This document shows positions 1 through 7,366 of a stretch of DNA of 42,524 bases, one piece after another. This DNA comes from Nostoc sp. TH1S01. Lineage in GTDB: Bacteria; Cyanobacteriota; Cyanobacteriia; Cyanobacteriales; Nostocaceae. The number at the start of each line of letters is the position of its first letter. Within the stretch, counting starts at the first letter, position 1. A program made the translations under genes and the position numbers. The notes under the pieces were generated by a model that saw only the letters and a program-made list of their open reading frames with translations, was not told the origin of the DNA and did not search any database. The DNA is taken from the NCBI GenBank assembly GCA_018993265.1, contig JAGKSW010000192.1:1-42524 (forward strand). The letters are read 5' to 3'.

Positions 1-146
1 ACGCATCACGACTCGTAAATTCCTCCTTTCTGCAATCCGGTAACACGCATAATATCTGAAATAGACGAACCCGCATATCCCTGTTGGTTAAACAGTTCCG
101 CTGCTTGTTGGAGAATTCGAGTTTTTGTTTCTTCGCCTTTTGACAT
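1..146 (-). pseudogene. TetR/AcrR regulator remnant, frameshifted, 5' part only
   Basis: Read leftward from an ATG at 146, this encodes the N-terminal helix-turn-helix of a TetR/AcrR repressor: a start MSKGEETKTRILQQAAELF, then the GYAG, I-S-D-I and GLQKGGIY motifs typical of the recognition helix. After GGIY the frame gives E-S and then a TGA stop at 8-6, so only 46 residues are encoded. In intact members GGIY is followed by x-H-F-x-S-R-D-A. The bases after the break encode S-R-D-A in another frame, so I infer a deletion of about 11 nt. The rest of the gene would lie outside the window. It is divergent from the oxygenase-like gene at 253 and may once have controlled it. A sequencing error cannot be excluded. 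Confidence 0.6.
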
Positions 147-252
147 AAAAGCATAACCGACCGCTTGGTCTGATTAAAAATAACATAATAAATAGTCAGA
201 AATCAATCCTGACAGAGATGATTAACAATAAATACAGTCATGGTTATGAATT

Positions 253-1122
253 ATGCTTCCCAACCGTTATCAAAACCTCAATCGAATTCAGCAACTTGAC
301 CCAGTAACAGACCATAGCCAGATATATTATCTGATGTCGGGTTATGAATTTACTTGGGAAATACAGCGATCGCTCGAACTGGCCTTGATGCGAACTTTTT
401 GTGTTCCCCGAATGACTAAATTATTGGATAAGACAAAAGAATTTTATCAGCGTCCGCAAAAACGCTATGACGACACATCGATTTTGCTAGTAGAAATTAT
501 CAAGTGGGGTTATGAGAGCGATCGCGGTCAAGAAGCATTGCAACGGATGAACGCTATCCACGGACGCTTTAAGATTGATAACGCCGATTTTCTATATGTA
601 CTATCGACTTTTATTTATGATCCTATCGACTGGAATGCCAATTTTGGTTGGCGGTTGATGTGCGAACAAGAAAAATTAGCTTCCTTTTACTTTTGGCGAG
701 AAGTAGGTAAAAGGATGCACATTCAAAATATTCCCGAAACCTACGCAGAGTTTGAACGCTATAAACTAGATTATGAACGGGAAAATTTTCGCTATTCCGA
801 CACAAATCGCCATGTTGGAGAAGCAACACTTGCTTTATTTTTAAGTTGGTTTCCTTGGTGGATGCGAAAACCATTGAAACCAATCATCTATGCTTTACTT
901 GATGAGACAATGCTGGATGCTTTTGGTTTTGAACATCCTTCACCATTGCTGCGTTCTGTTATGGTCAGAATCCTAAAATTACGCGCCAAATTCATGCACT
1001 GGCTTCCACCTCGGACTCAGACTGATTTTTATATTGATTCTCCTATCCGCAGTTACCCGAATGGTTATGAAATAGCGAATGTGGGGCCAGAGGAGAAGGC
1101 GGAAAAGTTACAGATGAAGTAA
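253..1122 (+). CDS. MpaB-family (DUF2236) oxygenase-like protein
   Basis: A 289-residue soluble protein. It resembles the family of fungal MpaB and latex-clearing rubber oxygenase, which are heme proteins (known of the family). Visible family features are R-Y-D-D-T near residue 72, N-A-I-H-G-R-F near 99-105 with the His that is the likely heme ligand, a Y-V-L-S-T-F-I-Y-D-P stretch, and N-A-N-F-G-W-R with C-E-Q-E-K soon after. The C-terminal half is rich in W and P, as is usual in the family. The ATG at 253 has no clear ribosome-binding site; another ATG close upstream at 241 runs into a stop. It stands alone on this strand, divergent from a broken TetR gene, so its original regulator may be lost. 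The substrate is unknown. Confidence 0.72.
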   Translation: MLPNRYQNLNRIQQLDPVTDHSQIYYLMSGYEFTWEIQRSLELALMRTFCVPRMTKLLDKTKEFYQRPQKRYDDTSILLVEIIKWGYESDRGQEALQRMNAIHGRFKIDNADFLYVLSTFIYDPIDWNANFGWRLMCEQEKLASFYFWREVGKRMHIQNIPETYAEFERYKLDYERENFRYSDTNRHVGEATLALFLSWFPWWMRKPLKPIIYALLDETMLDAFGFEHPSPLLRSVMVRILKLRAKFMHWLPPRTQTDFYIDSPIRSYPNGYEIANVGPEEKAEKLQMK

Positions 1123-1195
1123 GGTTTGTGGATGAGCAAGCGATCGCACTCTGTAGTTCAAAAATAACGCAGCTTTTCAAGATTTTTTTAGTCTA

Positions 1196-1894
1196 TTATG
1201 CTTCCGGTTCAACGCCGAGAGAGCGCAATTGAGCAGCTAGGAGATCGGCTCGTTCCTCACCAGTTAACAATAAATTACCTTGCAAATCCCACCAACGCAG
1301 CCAAGGTAATCTCATATTCTGATATGAGTCCTGCCAGATGCCTAACTCAACACCTAAAGGATGTATGGGATAATGACCACGCTCATTTGCGGTTAATAAC
1401 TCATATTGTCCACCAATCAACTCATAAACTTCCACACTGGCTTTATTTACTTCATAAATGCCATAAAAAGCTGGATGAATTACTTGCTCATAAATCCAAA
1501 ATTTCCCCTCCCAAGGAGTTTTGTCGCGTTCCTCACTACCATCCCCAGAAACAAATTCCAAGGCAATTAATGGAGCAATATACTCTCGCCATAGGACGTA
1601 AGAGCGCCGTGTTTGCCCATCAAGTAAGGGTGGTACATTTGGTACATAAAACCAATCTGGTGCTTCTGCGCCTTTTTCTGGTGGGTCGGTTATCTGCCAG
1701 TAAATGCCACAATCTTGACCAATACAGTATTGACCATCAGGATGACGTTTTTGCAATATCGGTTTAATTGAGTCTGTCAGTAGAATGCTTTGGGGATGTT
1801 CCTGGAAGTTTTTCACGAATGTACCGTCTGATTGCGGTAGCTGCGTATGGTCGGGAAAAGGGGTGAGGGCGACTGAATCGGTTGCAGAGGTCAT
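1196..1894 (-). CDS. Uma2 family endonuclease-like protein (DUF820)
   Basis: A 232-residue member of the Uma2/DUF820 family, a PD-(D/E)XK nuclease fold that is strongly expanded in cyanobacteria. The fold core is visible: A-P-D-W-F-Y-V with the putative metal-binding Asp at 80, A-L-E-F-V-S-G-D with the Glu at 113, then a charged stretch and F-W-I-Y-E leading into the strand G-I-Y-E-V. The end of the protein (L-L-T-G-E-E-R-A-D-L-L-A-A-Q-L) has the amphipathic helix often seen in the family. The cellular role of most members is unknown; nuclease activity is an inference from the fold. The ATG at 1894 is used. The gene converges on the oxygenase-like gene and is divergent from the DUF1995 gene. 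A 189-codon open frame on the other strand is a shadow of it. Confidence 0.85.
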   Translation of the reverse strand: MTSATDSVALTPFPDHTQLPQSDGTFVKNFQEHPQSILLTDSIKPILQKRHPDGQYCIGQDCGIYWQITDPPEKGAEAPDWFYVPNVPPLLDGQTRRSYVLWREYIAPLIALEFVSGDGSEERDKTPWEGKFWIYEQVIHPAFYGIYEVNKASVEVYELIGGQYELLTANERGHYPIHPLGVELGIWQDSYQNMRLPWLRWWDLQGNLLLTGEERADLLAAQLRSLGVEPEA

Positions 1895-2025
1895 AAAGCT
1901 ACCTTTGCAGGGTTAAGGGTTGTTTTTTAGTTTAGCAATCAAAAGATGATGAGGCGCGATCGCTGGGCGGTAAAACTGCAAAAATTAGGCATTGGTGATT
2001 CAATTTCTCAAACCCGATATAAAGT

Positions 2026-2760
2026 ATGACTCAACTTCCCGACACACTTGAAGATGCGATCGCCCAAGCCCGCGAAGCCACAAAAGCCGCTTTAGCAGAT
2101 GGTTACAATCGTGTACAAGTTGATTTGCTGTTCCCCGAACTCAAATCTATGCCTGTAGCGGAACAATTTTTGCCGCTATTTGCTGAATATGAGTCGCGGC
2201 TGAAAGTGTTTTTTGCCGATGCTGGTGGTGCAGCCTTAGCCCGCCGTGATTGGGTAGATGCACCATTCCAAATTTTTGATATTGGTACAGGTAGGACTGC
2301 TTCGATTCAATCTAAAATTCAGCCAGAAGACGAAATCTTCTTATTTGTTTCCCCCACTTCTGTAGAGATACCCCAACTAGAAAAAGTTTGTGAAATTATT
2401 GGTGATCGCCCATTGGTAATGTTGAACCCACGCCTAGAAGATTCTGGTACTGTGGGTATTGGTTACGCGGCGAGACAAATTCGCCAACGGTTTCTCAATA
2501 CTATTGAATCTTGTTACTACCTGCGTCCAGTTGATGAAACCACGGCTGTATTTCGCTGCTACCCCGGACAGTGGGAAGTTTTGGTACAACAAGGCGAAAC
2601 TTGGGAAAAAATTGCCGAACTACCCAAAAAACCATCCGGTGATGATATTGATTATCTTCTCATGCAAGGGCGAGCGCAGGGTTCAACTGATGCTGCACCT
2701 GTGAAAAAGCCCAGTATGTTTAAGAGTTTGCAACGGTTTATCAAGGCTTTGAGTAGTTAG
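2026..2760 (+). CDS. DUF1995 family protein
   Basis: A 244-residue protein with the DUF1995 domain over most of its length: an acidic N-terminal helix (L-E-D-A-I-A-Q-A-R-E), R-V-Q-V-D-L-L-F-P-E-L, the conserved patch D-I-G-T-G, and the nucleotide-like strand F-L-F-V-S-P-T. The domain occurs in cyanobacteria and chloroplasts; the plant member LPA3 helps assemble photosystem II (known of the family). A role of this protein in photosynthetic membrane biogenesis is only inferred. No signal peptide or membrane segment is present, so it is probably cytoplasmic or peripheral. A long hairpin at 2798-2830 lies just after the stop and may end the transcript. A HIP1 site lies inside the 5' end of the gene. 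Confidence 0.82.
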   Translation: MTQLPDTLEDAIAQAREATKAALADGYNRVQVDLLFPELKSMPVAEQFLPLFAEYESRLKVFFADAGGAALARRDWVDAPFQIFDIGTGRTASIQSKIQPEDEIFLFVSPTSVEIPQLEKVCEIIGDRPLVMLNPRLEDSGTVGIGYAARQIRQRFLNTIESCYYLRPVDETTAVFRCYPGQWEVLVQQGETWEKIAELPKKPSGDDIDYLLMQGRAQGSTDAAPVKKPSMFKSLQRFIKALSS

Positions 2761-2797
2761 TCAAGCTGAAATAGCCGAGAAATATTTTTTTACAATC

Positions 2798-2830
2798 ATA
2801 TCCCTGACTTTTTGAAAAAGTTGGGGATAT
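2798..2830. repeat. Palindromic hairpin, probable dispersed repeat or terminator
   Basis: Two 16-base arms (2798-2813 and 2815-2830) pair around a single G, with only two G-T wobbles. The core TGACTTTTTGAAAAAGTT next to CCC/GGG is of a type found many times in Nostocales genomes (from memory, not searched). It sits 37 bases after the DUF1995 stop and could act as a terminator, but it lacks a clear T-run on either side. Confidence 0.55.
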
Positions 2831-2960
2831 AAACATTACGAATACTTACCAATCACAATAGAGTTGTTATAAAATTGATAGCACTTTCACAAGGAAACAC
2901 TGTACCGCAAAATCTCAATTCCCTGTTCCTTGTTTTTTCTTCAGTTTTGATAAATAAAAA

Positions 2961-2982
2961 AAAGGTAGGCAGCCCTACCTTT
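2961..2982 (-). terminator. Intrinsic terminator of the devBCA-type operon
   Basis: Perfect 9-bp stem (2961-2969 with 2974-2982) and a 4-base loop. Read on the minus strand, the stem ends in CCTACC and runs straight into T8-A-T3, the standard rho-independent pattern. It lies about 205 bases after the stop of the leftward ATPase gene. On the plus strand there is no matching T-run, so it works for the leftward transcript. Confidence 0.75.
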
Positions 2983-3186
2983 ATACCCAAAAAAAAGCAT
3001 TTTGTAACCAAATACAGCATTTAATATCACATATATATGTGACGACAATATTGCAAACACGCGACAATGTTGTGAATAATTTTTTGAGCGGATGTGCAAT
3101 AAGTTGAACTATTGGAATTATCGTAAAAGCAAACCCTCTCCCTGCTTATTTGCGATCAAAACTTGTAAATTCAACGCTAAAACGCT

Positions 3187-3879
3187 TTATCTCTTGACCG
3201 CTTGCACTAGCTTGCCATCTTCCATCTGTACAATGCGATCGGCTATGTCTAAAATTCGATGGTCATGTGTCACCATCAGGATGGTACAGCCTTGTTCTTT
3301 AGCAAGTTTTTGCATCAGGTTCACAACATCTCGACCTGATTGGCTATCAAGGGCGGCTGTTGGTTCATCGGCTAAAACAATTTTGGGATAACTCACCAAG
3401 GCGCGGGCGATCGCAACTCGTTGTTTTTGTCCGCCTGATAATTTATCGGGATAGTAATGTAAATGATTTCCCAGACCAACTTGCTCTAACATCTGAATTG
3501 AGCGAGTTTGCATTTCTTGGGAACTAATATGAGTGTGTAATTCTAAACCAACTTTGACATTCTGCACTGCTGTTAAACTACCATGCAGGTTGTGTGCTTG
3601 AAAGATATAACCGTTATAGCGGCGTGTTTTAACTAATTGTTCTGCTGTCGCACCACAAAGTTCTTGTCCTAAAACCTGTAAGCTGCCAAATTGTGGAGAA
3701 CGCAACCCACCGACTAAAGTCAATAAAGTAGTTTTACCAGAACCAGAAGGGCCTGTCAAAATAATAATTTCACCAGCATTAATTTCTAAGTTGATTTTAA
3801 ACAAGACTTGCTTACGCAGTGGCCCATGACCAAAGTAGTGATTGAGATTTTTAATGGCAATAATGGGTTGGTGAGTCAT
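3187..3879 (-). CDS. devA: DevA-type ABC exporter ATP-binding protein
   Basis: A 230-residue ATPase of the LolD/MacB/DevA type. Walker A G-P-S-G-S-G-K-T is at residues 43-50, the signature L-S-G-G-Q at 147-151, Walker B I-V-L-A-D-E-P at 167-173 and the switch His at 205. The frame is open 22 codons further upstream, but the ATG at 3879 is chosen because it falls one base after the devC stop and the protein then has the usual DevA length. It is the last gene of a devB-devC-devA operon. In heterocystous cyanobacteria DevBCA with a TolC-like outer-membrane protein exports heterocyst glycolipids; these genomes also hold several paralogous sets for other substrates. The substrate here is not known, and the TetR neighbour hints at a stress- or ligand-induced exporter. 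Confidence 0.9.
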   Translation of the reverse strand: MTHQPIIAIKNLNHYFGHGPLRKQVLFKINLEINAGEIIILTGPSGSGKTTLLTLVGGLRSPQFGSLQVLGQELCGATAEQLVKTRRYNGYIFQAHNLHGSLTAVQNVKVGLELHTHISSQEMQTRSIQMLEQVGLGNHLHYYPDKLSGGQKQRVAIARALVSYPKIVLADEPTAALDSQSGRDVVNLMQKLAKEQGCTILMVTHDHRILDIADRIVQMEDGKLVQAVKR

Positions 3880-3880
3880 T

Positions 3881-5056
3881 TTAAAACATATCCGCAGGGT
3901 CGGCAGATTGGAGTTTACGAGTAGCGATCGCCCCTGAAATTGCACACATAATAAAAGTGAGAATTATTACTTGTAATCCCCGCATTAAAGTCATATACAT
4001 TGGCAGATTTGTAGCAGCGCGAGTTAGTTGATAAAGTCCCAAAGAAACTGCAACTCCGGGAATAAAACCAAGTAATGCTAATATTAATGCCTCTTCAAAA
4101 ATTACACCAAGTAAATAGTAATTGCGGTAGCCAATCGCTTTAAATGTGGCATATTCTCTGATATGGGCATTCACATCAGCAGAAAGAACTTGGTAAACAA
4201 TAATTACCCCAACCACAAATCCCATTGATACACCCAGACTAAAAATAAACCCAATGGGTGAGTTGGTTCGCCAAAAGTTATTTTCAAATTCAATAAATTC
4301 GGCATGAGTTAACACTTTGACATCATCTCTCAGGTGTGATTTCAAAGCCATTGCTACTTGTTTCGGTTCATAGCCGGGTTTGACTTTAATTAAACCCAAA
4401 CTAATACTACTGGACTGTCGCCGAGGAAATATCCGCAAAAAGTTTTGGTCGCTAGTCATCAAGCTACCATCCGCCCCAAAAGACGCACCAACTTGAAATA
4501 ATCCACTAATTCTAATTGTGCGTCGTTCCATTTCTGTAGTGAGAATTTTACCTTGATCAATTTGGGCGATCGCTTTTTGGTAATCCCCTCTCGCACCACG
4601 GTCAAACAGAACATGATCAGGTAAGGCGATGGTTTGCAATTGCTGGTTAACATCAGGTAAATCAAAGGCTGGCTTATTAGGATTAAACCCAATGACTAAC
4701 ACCCCCGTCTCACGGCGTGTTTGGGGATTCTTCCAAATACTGTTACTGAAATACATTGGTTCGGCTGACTCAACCCCCGGTACATCCATCGCCTGATACA
4801 AGCGTCGCCGCGAAAACGAAGACATACTTTGCAAGTTACGGGCTTGAGGACTCAGTAATACAATATCTGCTTGTAAACTGCGATGCAGTCTTGTATTACT
4901 GTCATACAATGCCCTCTCAAAGCCAAGCTGCATAAACATCAGCACATCAGCAAAAGCAATACCTGATAATGCTACCAACAGCCGACTTTTTTCATGACTC
5001 AGTTGCAGCCATCCTAAAGGCGTGCGTCGCTGCATTTGTTTGATTATTCTCCTCAT
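3881..5056 (-). CDS. devC: DevC-type ABC exporter permease
   Basis: A 391-residue FtsX/MacB-type permease. There is one membrane segment near the N-terminus (L-L-V-A-L-S-G-I-A-F-A-D-V-L-M), a large periplasmic domain of about 200 residues, and three membrane segments in the C-terminal third (around F-I-F-S-L-G-V-S-M-G-F, L-I-L-A-L-L-G-F-I-P-G-V and V-I-I-L-T-F-I-M-C-A). The early P-L-G-W-L-Q-L-S-H-E-K-S-R-L motif is characteristic of DevC. The stop is one base before the devA start, and the gene begins 40 bases after devB, so the three genes form one operon. The short devB-devC gap is filled with CTAATCT/CTAGCCC-like heptamers. It forms the inner-membrane channel that the ATPase and the fusion protein join. 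Confidence 0.9.
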   Translation of the reverse strand: MRRIIKQMQRRTPLGWLQLSHEKSRLLVALSGIAFADVLMFMQLGFERALYDSNTRLHRSLQADIVLLSPQARNLQSMSSFSRRRLYQAMDVPGVESAEPMYFSNSIWKNPQTRRETGVLVIGFNPNKPAFDLPDVNQQLQTIALPDHVLFDRGARGDYQKAIAQIDQGKILTTEMERRTIRISGLFQVGASFGADGSLMTSDQNFLRIFPRRQSSSISLGLIKVKPGYEPKQVAMALKSHLRDDVKVLTHAEFIEFENNFWRTNSPIGFIFSLGVSMGFVVGVIIVYQVLSADVNAHIREYATFKAIGYRNYYLLGVIFEEALILALLGFIPGVAVSLGLYQLTRAATNLPMYMTLMRGLQVIILTFIMCAISGAIATRKLQSADPADMF

Positions 5057-5057
5057 A

Positions 5058-5092
5058 TAACCTCTAATCTCTAGCCCCTAATCTCCAGCCTC
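5058..5092. repeat. Heptamer-like repeat inside the devB-devC gap
   Basis: The 40-base gap between two operon genes is made of C-rich units of the form CTCTAAT, CTCTAGC, CCCTAAT, CTCCAGC. The same kind of unit makes up the tract at 11788-11832. These short tandem repeats are widespread in heterocystous cyanobacteria. Here it is transcribed within an operon. Confidence 0.6.
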
Positions 5093-5096
5093 TTTA

Positions 5097-6320
5097 TCAA
5101 AGTTGAATCACCACTTTGACCTGCATATTGCTGAGAGTGGCTGCTTTTTGACTGGATGTTTTATCTAGTCGGATATGTACTTCTACTACTCGGTTATCAA
5201 TGTTACTCAAAGGGTCAGTATTCACGAGATTTTGTCGCCGCACTTGCAAGCCTTTGCGTTCTACTGTTCCTTGCAATTCAATTGGCAAAAAATCACCAAC
5301 TATTTGGACTTTCTGTCCTGGACGCACTTTACCGATATCGCTTTCGTAAACTTCAGCGACGACATACATCTGGGTAGTTTGTCCAATGTCCGCAATGCCA
5401 TCGTTACCAATCAATTCTCCTGGCTGAGTGTGAATTTCAATGACTTGACCATCTTGCAGCGATCGCACGTAAGCTTGTTGTAAATTTACCTTAGCCCGAT
5501 TCATCGCTGCCATAGCGCGGTTTACTTCGGCTTGGGCAGCTTCTATATCGACTTGCGGCACTTCGGTAATTTGGTCTAGTGTCGCTGTGGCTTCTTTGAT
5601 TTGTTGTTCACTAGCTGCTTGAATGCGTTTTAACTGGGCTTGGGCTTCTTGAAGACTTTTTTGGGCAGTTTCTAAACTTAAACGTTTACTATCGCGTTGC
5701 GAAACGGAAATTGCACCTTCTTTAAACAGAATTTGATAACGATTATTTTCAATGACAGCGTTTGCGACTTCGGCTTGTAAGCGGGAAACAGTGGCGACTT
5801 GAGCAGCAATATCACCTTGACGTTCGGCTTGGAGACTGGCAATTTTCGCGGTTTGGGCGGCAATTGCTCCGCGTTTTGCGCCTGTTTTGGTACGATTTAG
5901 GTTTGCTTGGGCGACTTTTACTTGTTCTTGTGCTTCTTTATATGCTGCTTCTAAGCGATCGCGATTATCTAAAATGGCAATTATTTGCCCTGCTTTTACT
6001 TTATCCCCTTCATTAATTAATAATTGTTCGACTCGACTAACTTCTGTTGATGTCGAAGCTGAGAGTTTTATCAGTTTTCCTTTTGGTTCAATTCGCCCTA
6101 AAGCCGTTACTGTTTTGATTTCTGGTAACAGCGCAGATGGATCTTGCGCCCTTTGATTAGCAACTTCCCGAAATTTCAACACAGTAAAAATACTGCTGCC
6201 AATTACGGTTAAAGATACAATAGTCGCTATCAAAAAAGGTGGACGGAAAATTAACTGACGAGATATCGGTCTGCCTAGCTTTGAGTTCTGCACGATAGCA
6301 TACCTTTGAAACCATTCCAA
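5097..6320 (-). CDS. devB: DevB-type membrane fusion protein (HlyD family)
   Basis: A 407-residue periplasmic adaptor. It has a short cytoplasmic N-terminus, one membrane anchor at about residues 28-48 (P-P-F-L-I-A-T-I-V-S-L), a lipoyl/biotinyl half (V-T-A-L-G-R-I-E-P-K-G), a long Ala/Gln-rich coiled-coil hairpin at about 120-270, the second lipoyl half (Q-P-G-E-L-I-G) and a beta-barrel region ending V-K-V-V-I-Q-L. The motif L-G-R-I-E-P-x-G is shared by DevB proteins. It links the DevCA inner-membrane pump to a TolC-type outer-membrane channel. It is the first gene of the operon, with a leader of about 280 bases after the probable promoter at 6608-6635. The ATG at 6320 has only a weak ribosome-binding site. 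Confidence 0.9.
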   Translation of the reverse strand: MEWFQRYAIVQNSKLGRPISRQLIFRPPFLIATIVSLTVIGSSIFTVLKFREVANQRAQDPSALLPEIKTVTALGRIEPKGKLIKLSASTSTEVSRVEQLLINEGDKVKAGQIIAILDNRDRLEAAYKEAQEQVKVAQANLNRTKTGAKRGAIAAQTAKIASLQAERQGDIAAQVATVSRLQAEVANAVIENNRYQILFKEGAISVSQRDSKRLSLETAQKSLQEAQAQLKRIQAASEQQIKEATATLDQITEVPQVDIEAAQAEVNRAMAAMNRAKVNLQQAYVRSLQDGQVIEIHTQPGELIGNDGIADIGQTTQMYVVAEVYESDIGKVRPGQKVQIVGDFLPIELQGTVERKGLQVRRQNLVNTDPLSNIDNRVVEVHIRLDKTSSQKAATLSNMQVKVVIQL

Positions 6321-6360
6321 TTGGTTGATTCAAATTCCGGTGGCAAAATAGAGTTTTGAT

Positions 6361-6505
6361 GAGAAGGAGTCAGAAGGCAGAATTCAGAATTCAGAATAGG
6401 TAAAGGTTTGGGCAAGGAAACAATTTTTATTCGGTAATTTTAAAATCATCGTCCAGTCGCACAGCATCTATTCTGGATTCTGACTCCTGAATTCGGAATT
6501 CTTCT
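6361..6505. repeat. Imperfect inverted pair of GAATTC-rich repeats
   Basis: The left arm (about 6361-6399) carries GGAGTCAGAAGGCAGAATTC followed by a second CAGAATTC-like unit and CAGAATAG. The right arm (about 6468-6505) carries the reverse complement of the same words (CTATTCTGGATTCTGACTCC and GAATTCGGAATTC). They lie in the devB leader and could fold in the transcript. Confidence 0.5.
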
Positions 6506-6574
6506 TTGGTAAATGTCGTGACCCAGTTTGGATGTAGATGCTCAACGGTTATTCAAGAACAATGAAGCGGGAAA

Positions 6575-6603
6575 TACAAAACTAAACCGTATAGTTATAT
6601 AAT
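6575..6603 (+). promoter_or_regulatory. Probable tetR promoter
   Basis: A perfect -10 TATAAT at 6598-6603 lies 17 bases after a weak -35 (TACAAA, 6575-6580). The spacer is filled by the operator at 6581-6600. Start of transcription near 6610 would leave a leader of about 140 bases before the regulator gene. Confidence 0.5.
6581..6600. promoter_or_regulatory. TetR operator candidate O1 (imperfect)
   Basis: ACTAAAC-CGTATA-GTTATAT: the left arm is identical to that of the perfect palindrome 32 bases away, and the right arm is degenerate. It fills the spacer of the probable tetR promoter, which fits autoregulation. Confidence 0.6.
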
Positions 6604-6607
6604 TAGG

Positions 6608-6635
6608 ATTATACTAAACCGAGTAGTTTAGTCAA
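6608..6635 (-). promoter_or_regulatory. Probable devBCA promoter
   Basis: On the minus strand there is a -35 TTGACT (6635-6630), a 16-base spacer and a perfect -10 TATAAT (6613-6608). Five of six and six of six bases match the sigma-70 consensus. The spacer coincides with the perfect palindrome at 6613-6632. Transcription would start near 6601. Confidence 0.65.
6613..6632. promoter_or_regulatory. TetR operator candidate O2 (perfect palindrome)
   Basis: ACTAAAC-CGAGTA-GTTTAGT: 7-base arms perfectly inverted around 6 bases, a size and form usual for TetR/AcrR repressors. It lies between the -35 and -10 of the leftward promoter, so bound repressor would block RNA polymerase. Confidence 0.7.
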
Positions 6636-6748
6636 GCGATCGCGAAAAAGTATCTACTATTTAAAAGCATTGCTCGACCTGCTTCCGAATCAGGTGTTAC
6701 AGCTACAGAAAATCTTCAGACAGATTACAAAATCAGGAATATTGAAAT

Positions 6749-7366
6749 ATGGCACGCCCAAAAGTGGGAGAAATAGACCGTTCCAATTCAACAGAAAAAG
6801 TCGAAAAGATTCTCCAAGGGGCAATGCAGGAGTTTCTCGCCCACGGCTACGCGGCTACGAGTATGGATAAGGTAGCCGAAGCTGCCAACGTTTCTAAAGC
6901 CACGGTATACAGTCATTTTCAAGATAAAGAAGGGTTATTTCGGGCATTAATCGAAAAATTGGCTAGAAAGCGGTTTCATTCAATTTTGGGGACGCAACCT
7001 CTCCAGGGAGAACCTTATATTGTGCTGCGGCGGTTAGCCAAAACAGCATTAGACCAAATGGTGAATGACCAGGAATATCAAGCATTTGAAAGGCTATTAA
7101 TGGGAGAGTCGGCGCGGTTTCCCGAATTAGCGCAGGTATTTATTGCTAGTATTGCCAAACCTGCAATTGAGGCTATCAGTAAATATTTAGCATCATGTTC
7201 GGAATTAAACATCCCTGACCCAGAAGCCACAGCCAGAATACTGATTGGTTCACTGGTGCATTTTGTGATGACCCAAGAGATTATGCACGGTAAGAATATT
7301 ATGCCAATGGAGAGCGATCGCATTATCGATGCCTTAACCCACCTAATTGTCAATTGCGCTGATTAA
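6749..7366 (+). CDS. TetR/AcrR family transcriptional regulator
   Basis: A 205-residue one-domain repressor. The N-terminal helix-turn-helix is clear: I-L-Q-G-A-M-Q-E-F-L-A-H-G-Y, T-S-M-D-K-V-A-E-A-A-N-V-S, K-A-T-V-Y-S-H-F and K-E-G-L-F at about residues 20-65. The C-terminal ligand-binding half (from about 80) is of the AefR-like kind. It is divergent from devBCA, and the shared spacer contains two related inverted repeats in the promoters, so I infer that it represses devBCA and itself until an unknown ligand binds. The ATG at 6749 has AGGA 10 bases before it. The 3' end overlaps the convergent GT39 gene by 17 bases, so the two transcripts can form antisense pairs. Confidence 0.9.
   Translation: MARPKVGEIDRSNSTEKVEKILQGAMQEFLAHGYAATSMDKVAEAANVSKATVYSHFQDKEGLFRALIEKLARKRFHSILGTQPLQGEPYIVLRRLAKTALDQMVNDQEYQAFERLLMGESARFPELAQVFIASIAKPAIEAISKYLASCSELNIPDPEATARILIGSLVHFVMTQEIMHGKNIMPMESDRIIDALTHLIVNCAD

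Larger units (their letters stand above)
2761..3186. other. Intergenic region with two hairpins
   Basis: 426 bases between two convergent genes. It holds a dispersed palindrome at 2798-2830 and a classic intrinsic terminator for the leftward operon at 2961-2982, both listed separately. The rest is AT-rich. No credible coding frame was seen: the short frame from 3092 overlaps the end of the ABC ATPase gene on the other strand. Confidence 0.6.
6321..6748. other. Divergent control region of devBCA and tetR
   Basis: 428 bases between two divergent genes. It holds two face-to-face promoters with two inverted-repeat operators (6575-6635, listed separately) and an imperfect inverted pair of EcoRI-site-rich sequence at about 6361-6399 and 6468-6505 (GGAGTCAGAA / TTCTGACTCC), a type of dispersed repeat seen in these genomes. 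I found no NtcA-type GTA-N8-TAC site in it. Confidence 0.6.

Noticed and set aside
1198-1767. A 189-codon open frame on the plus strand opposite the Uma2-like gene.
   Set aside because: It has no protein-like composition or known motif, and the minus-strand gene matches the Uma2 family throughout.
3880-3945. Upstream start for the DevA-type ATPase.
   Set aside because: The extension overlaps the end of devC and adds residues not found in the family. The ATG at 3879 leaves a one-base gap.
6321-6748. NtcA binding site controlling devBCA.
   Set aside because: No GTA-N8-TAC was found in the spacer. The close palindromes fit TetR better.
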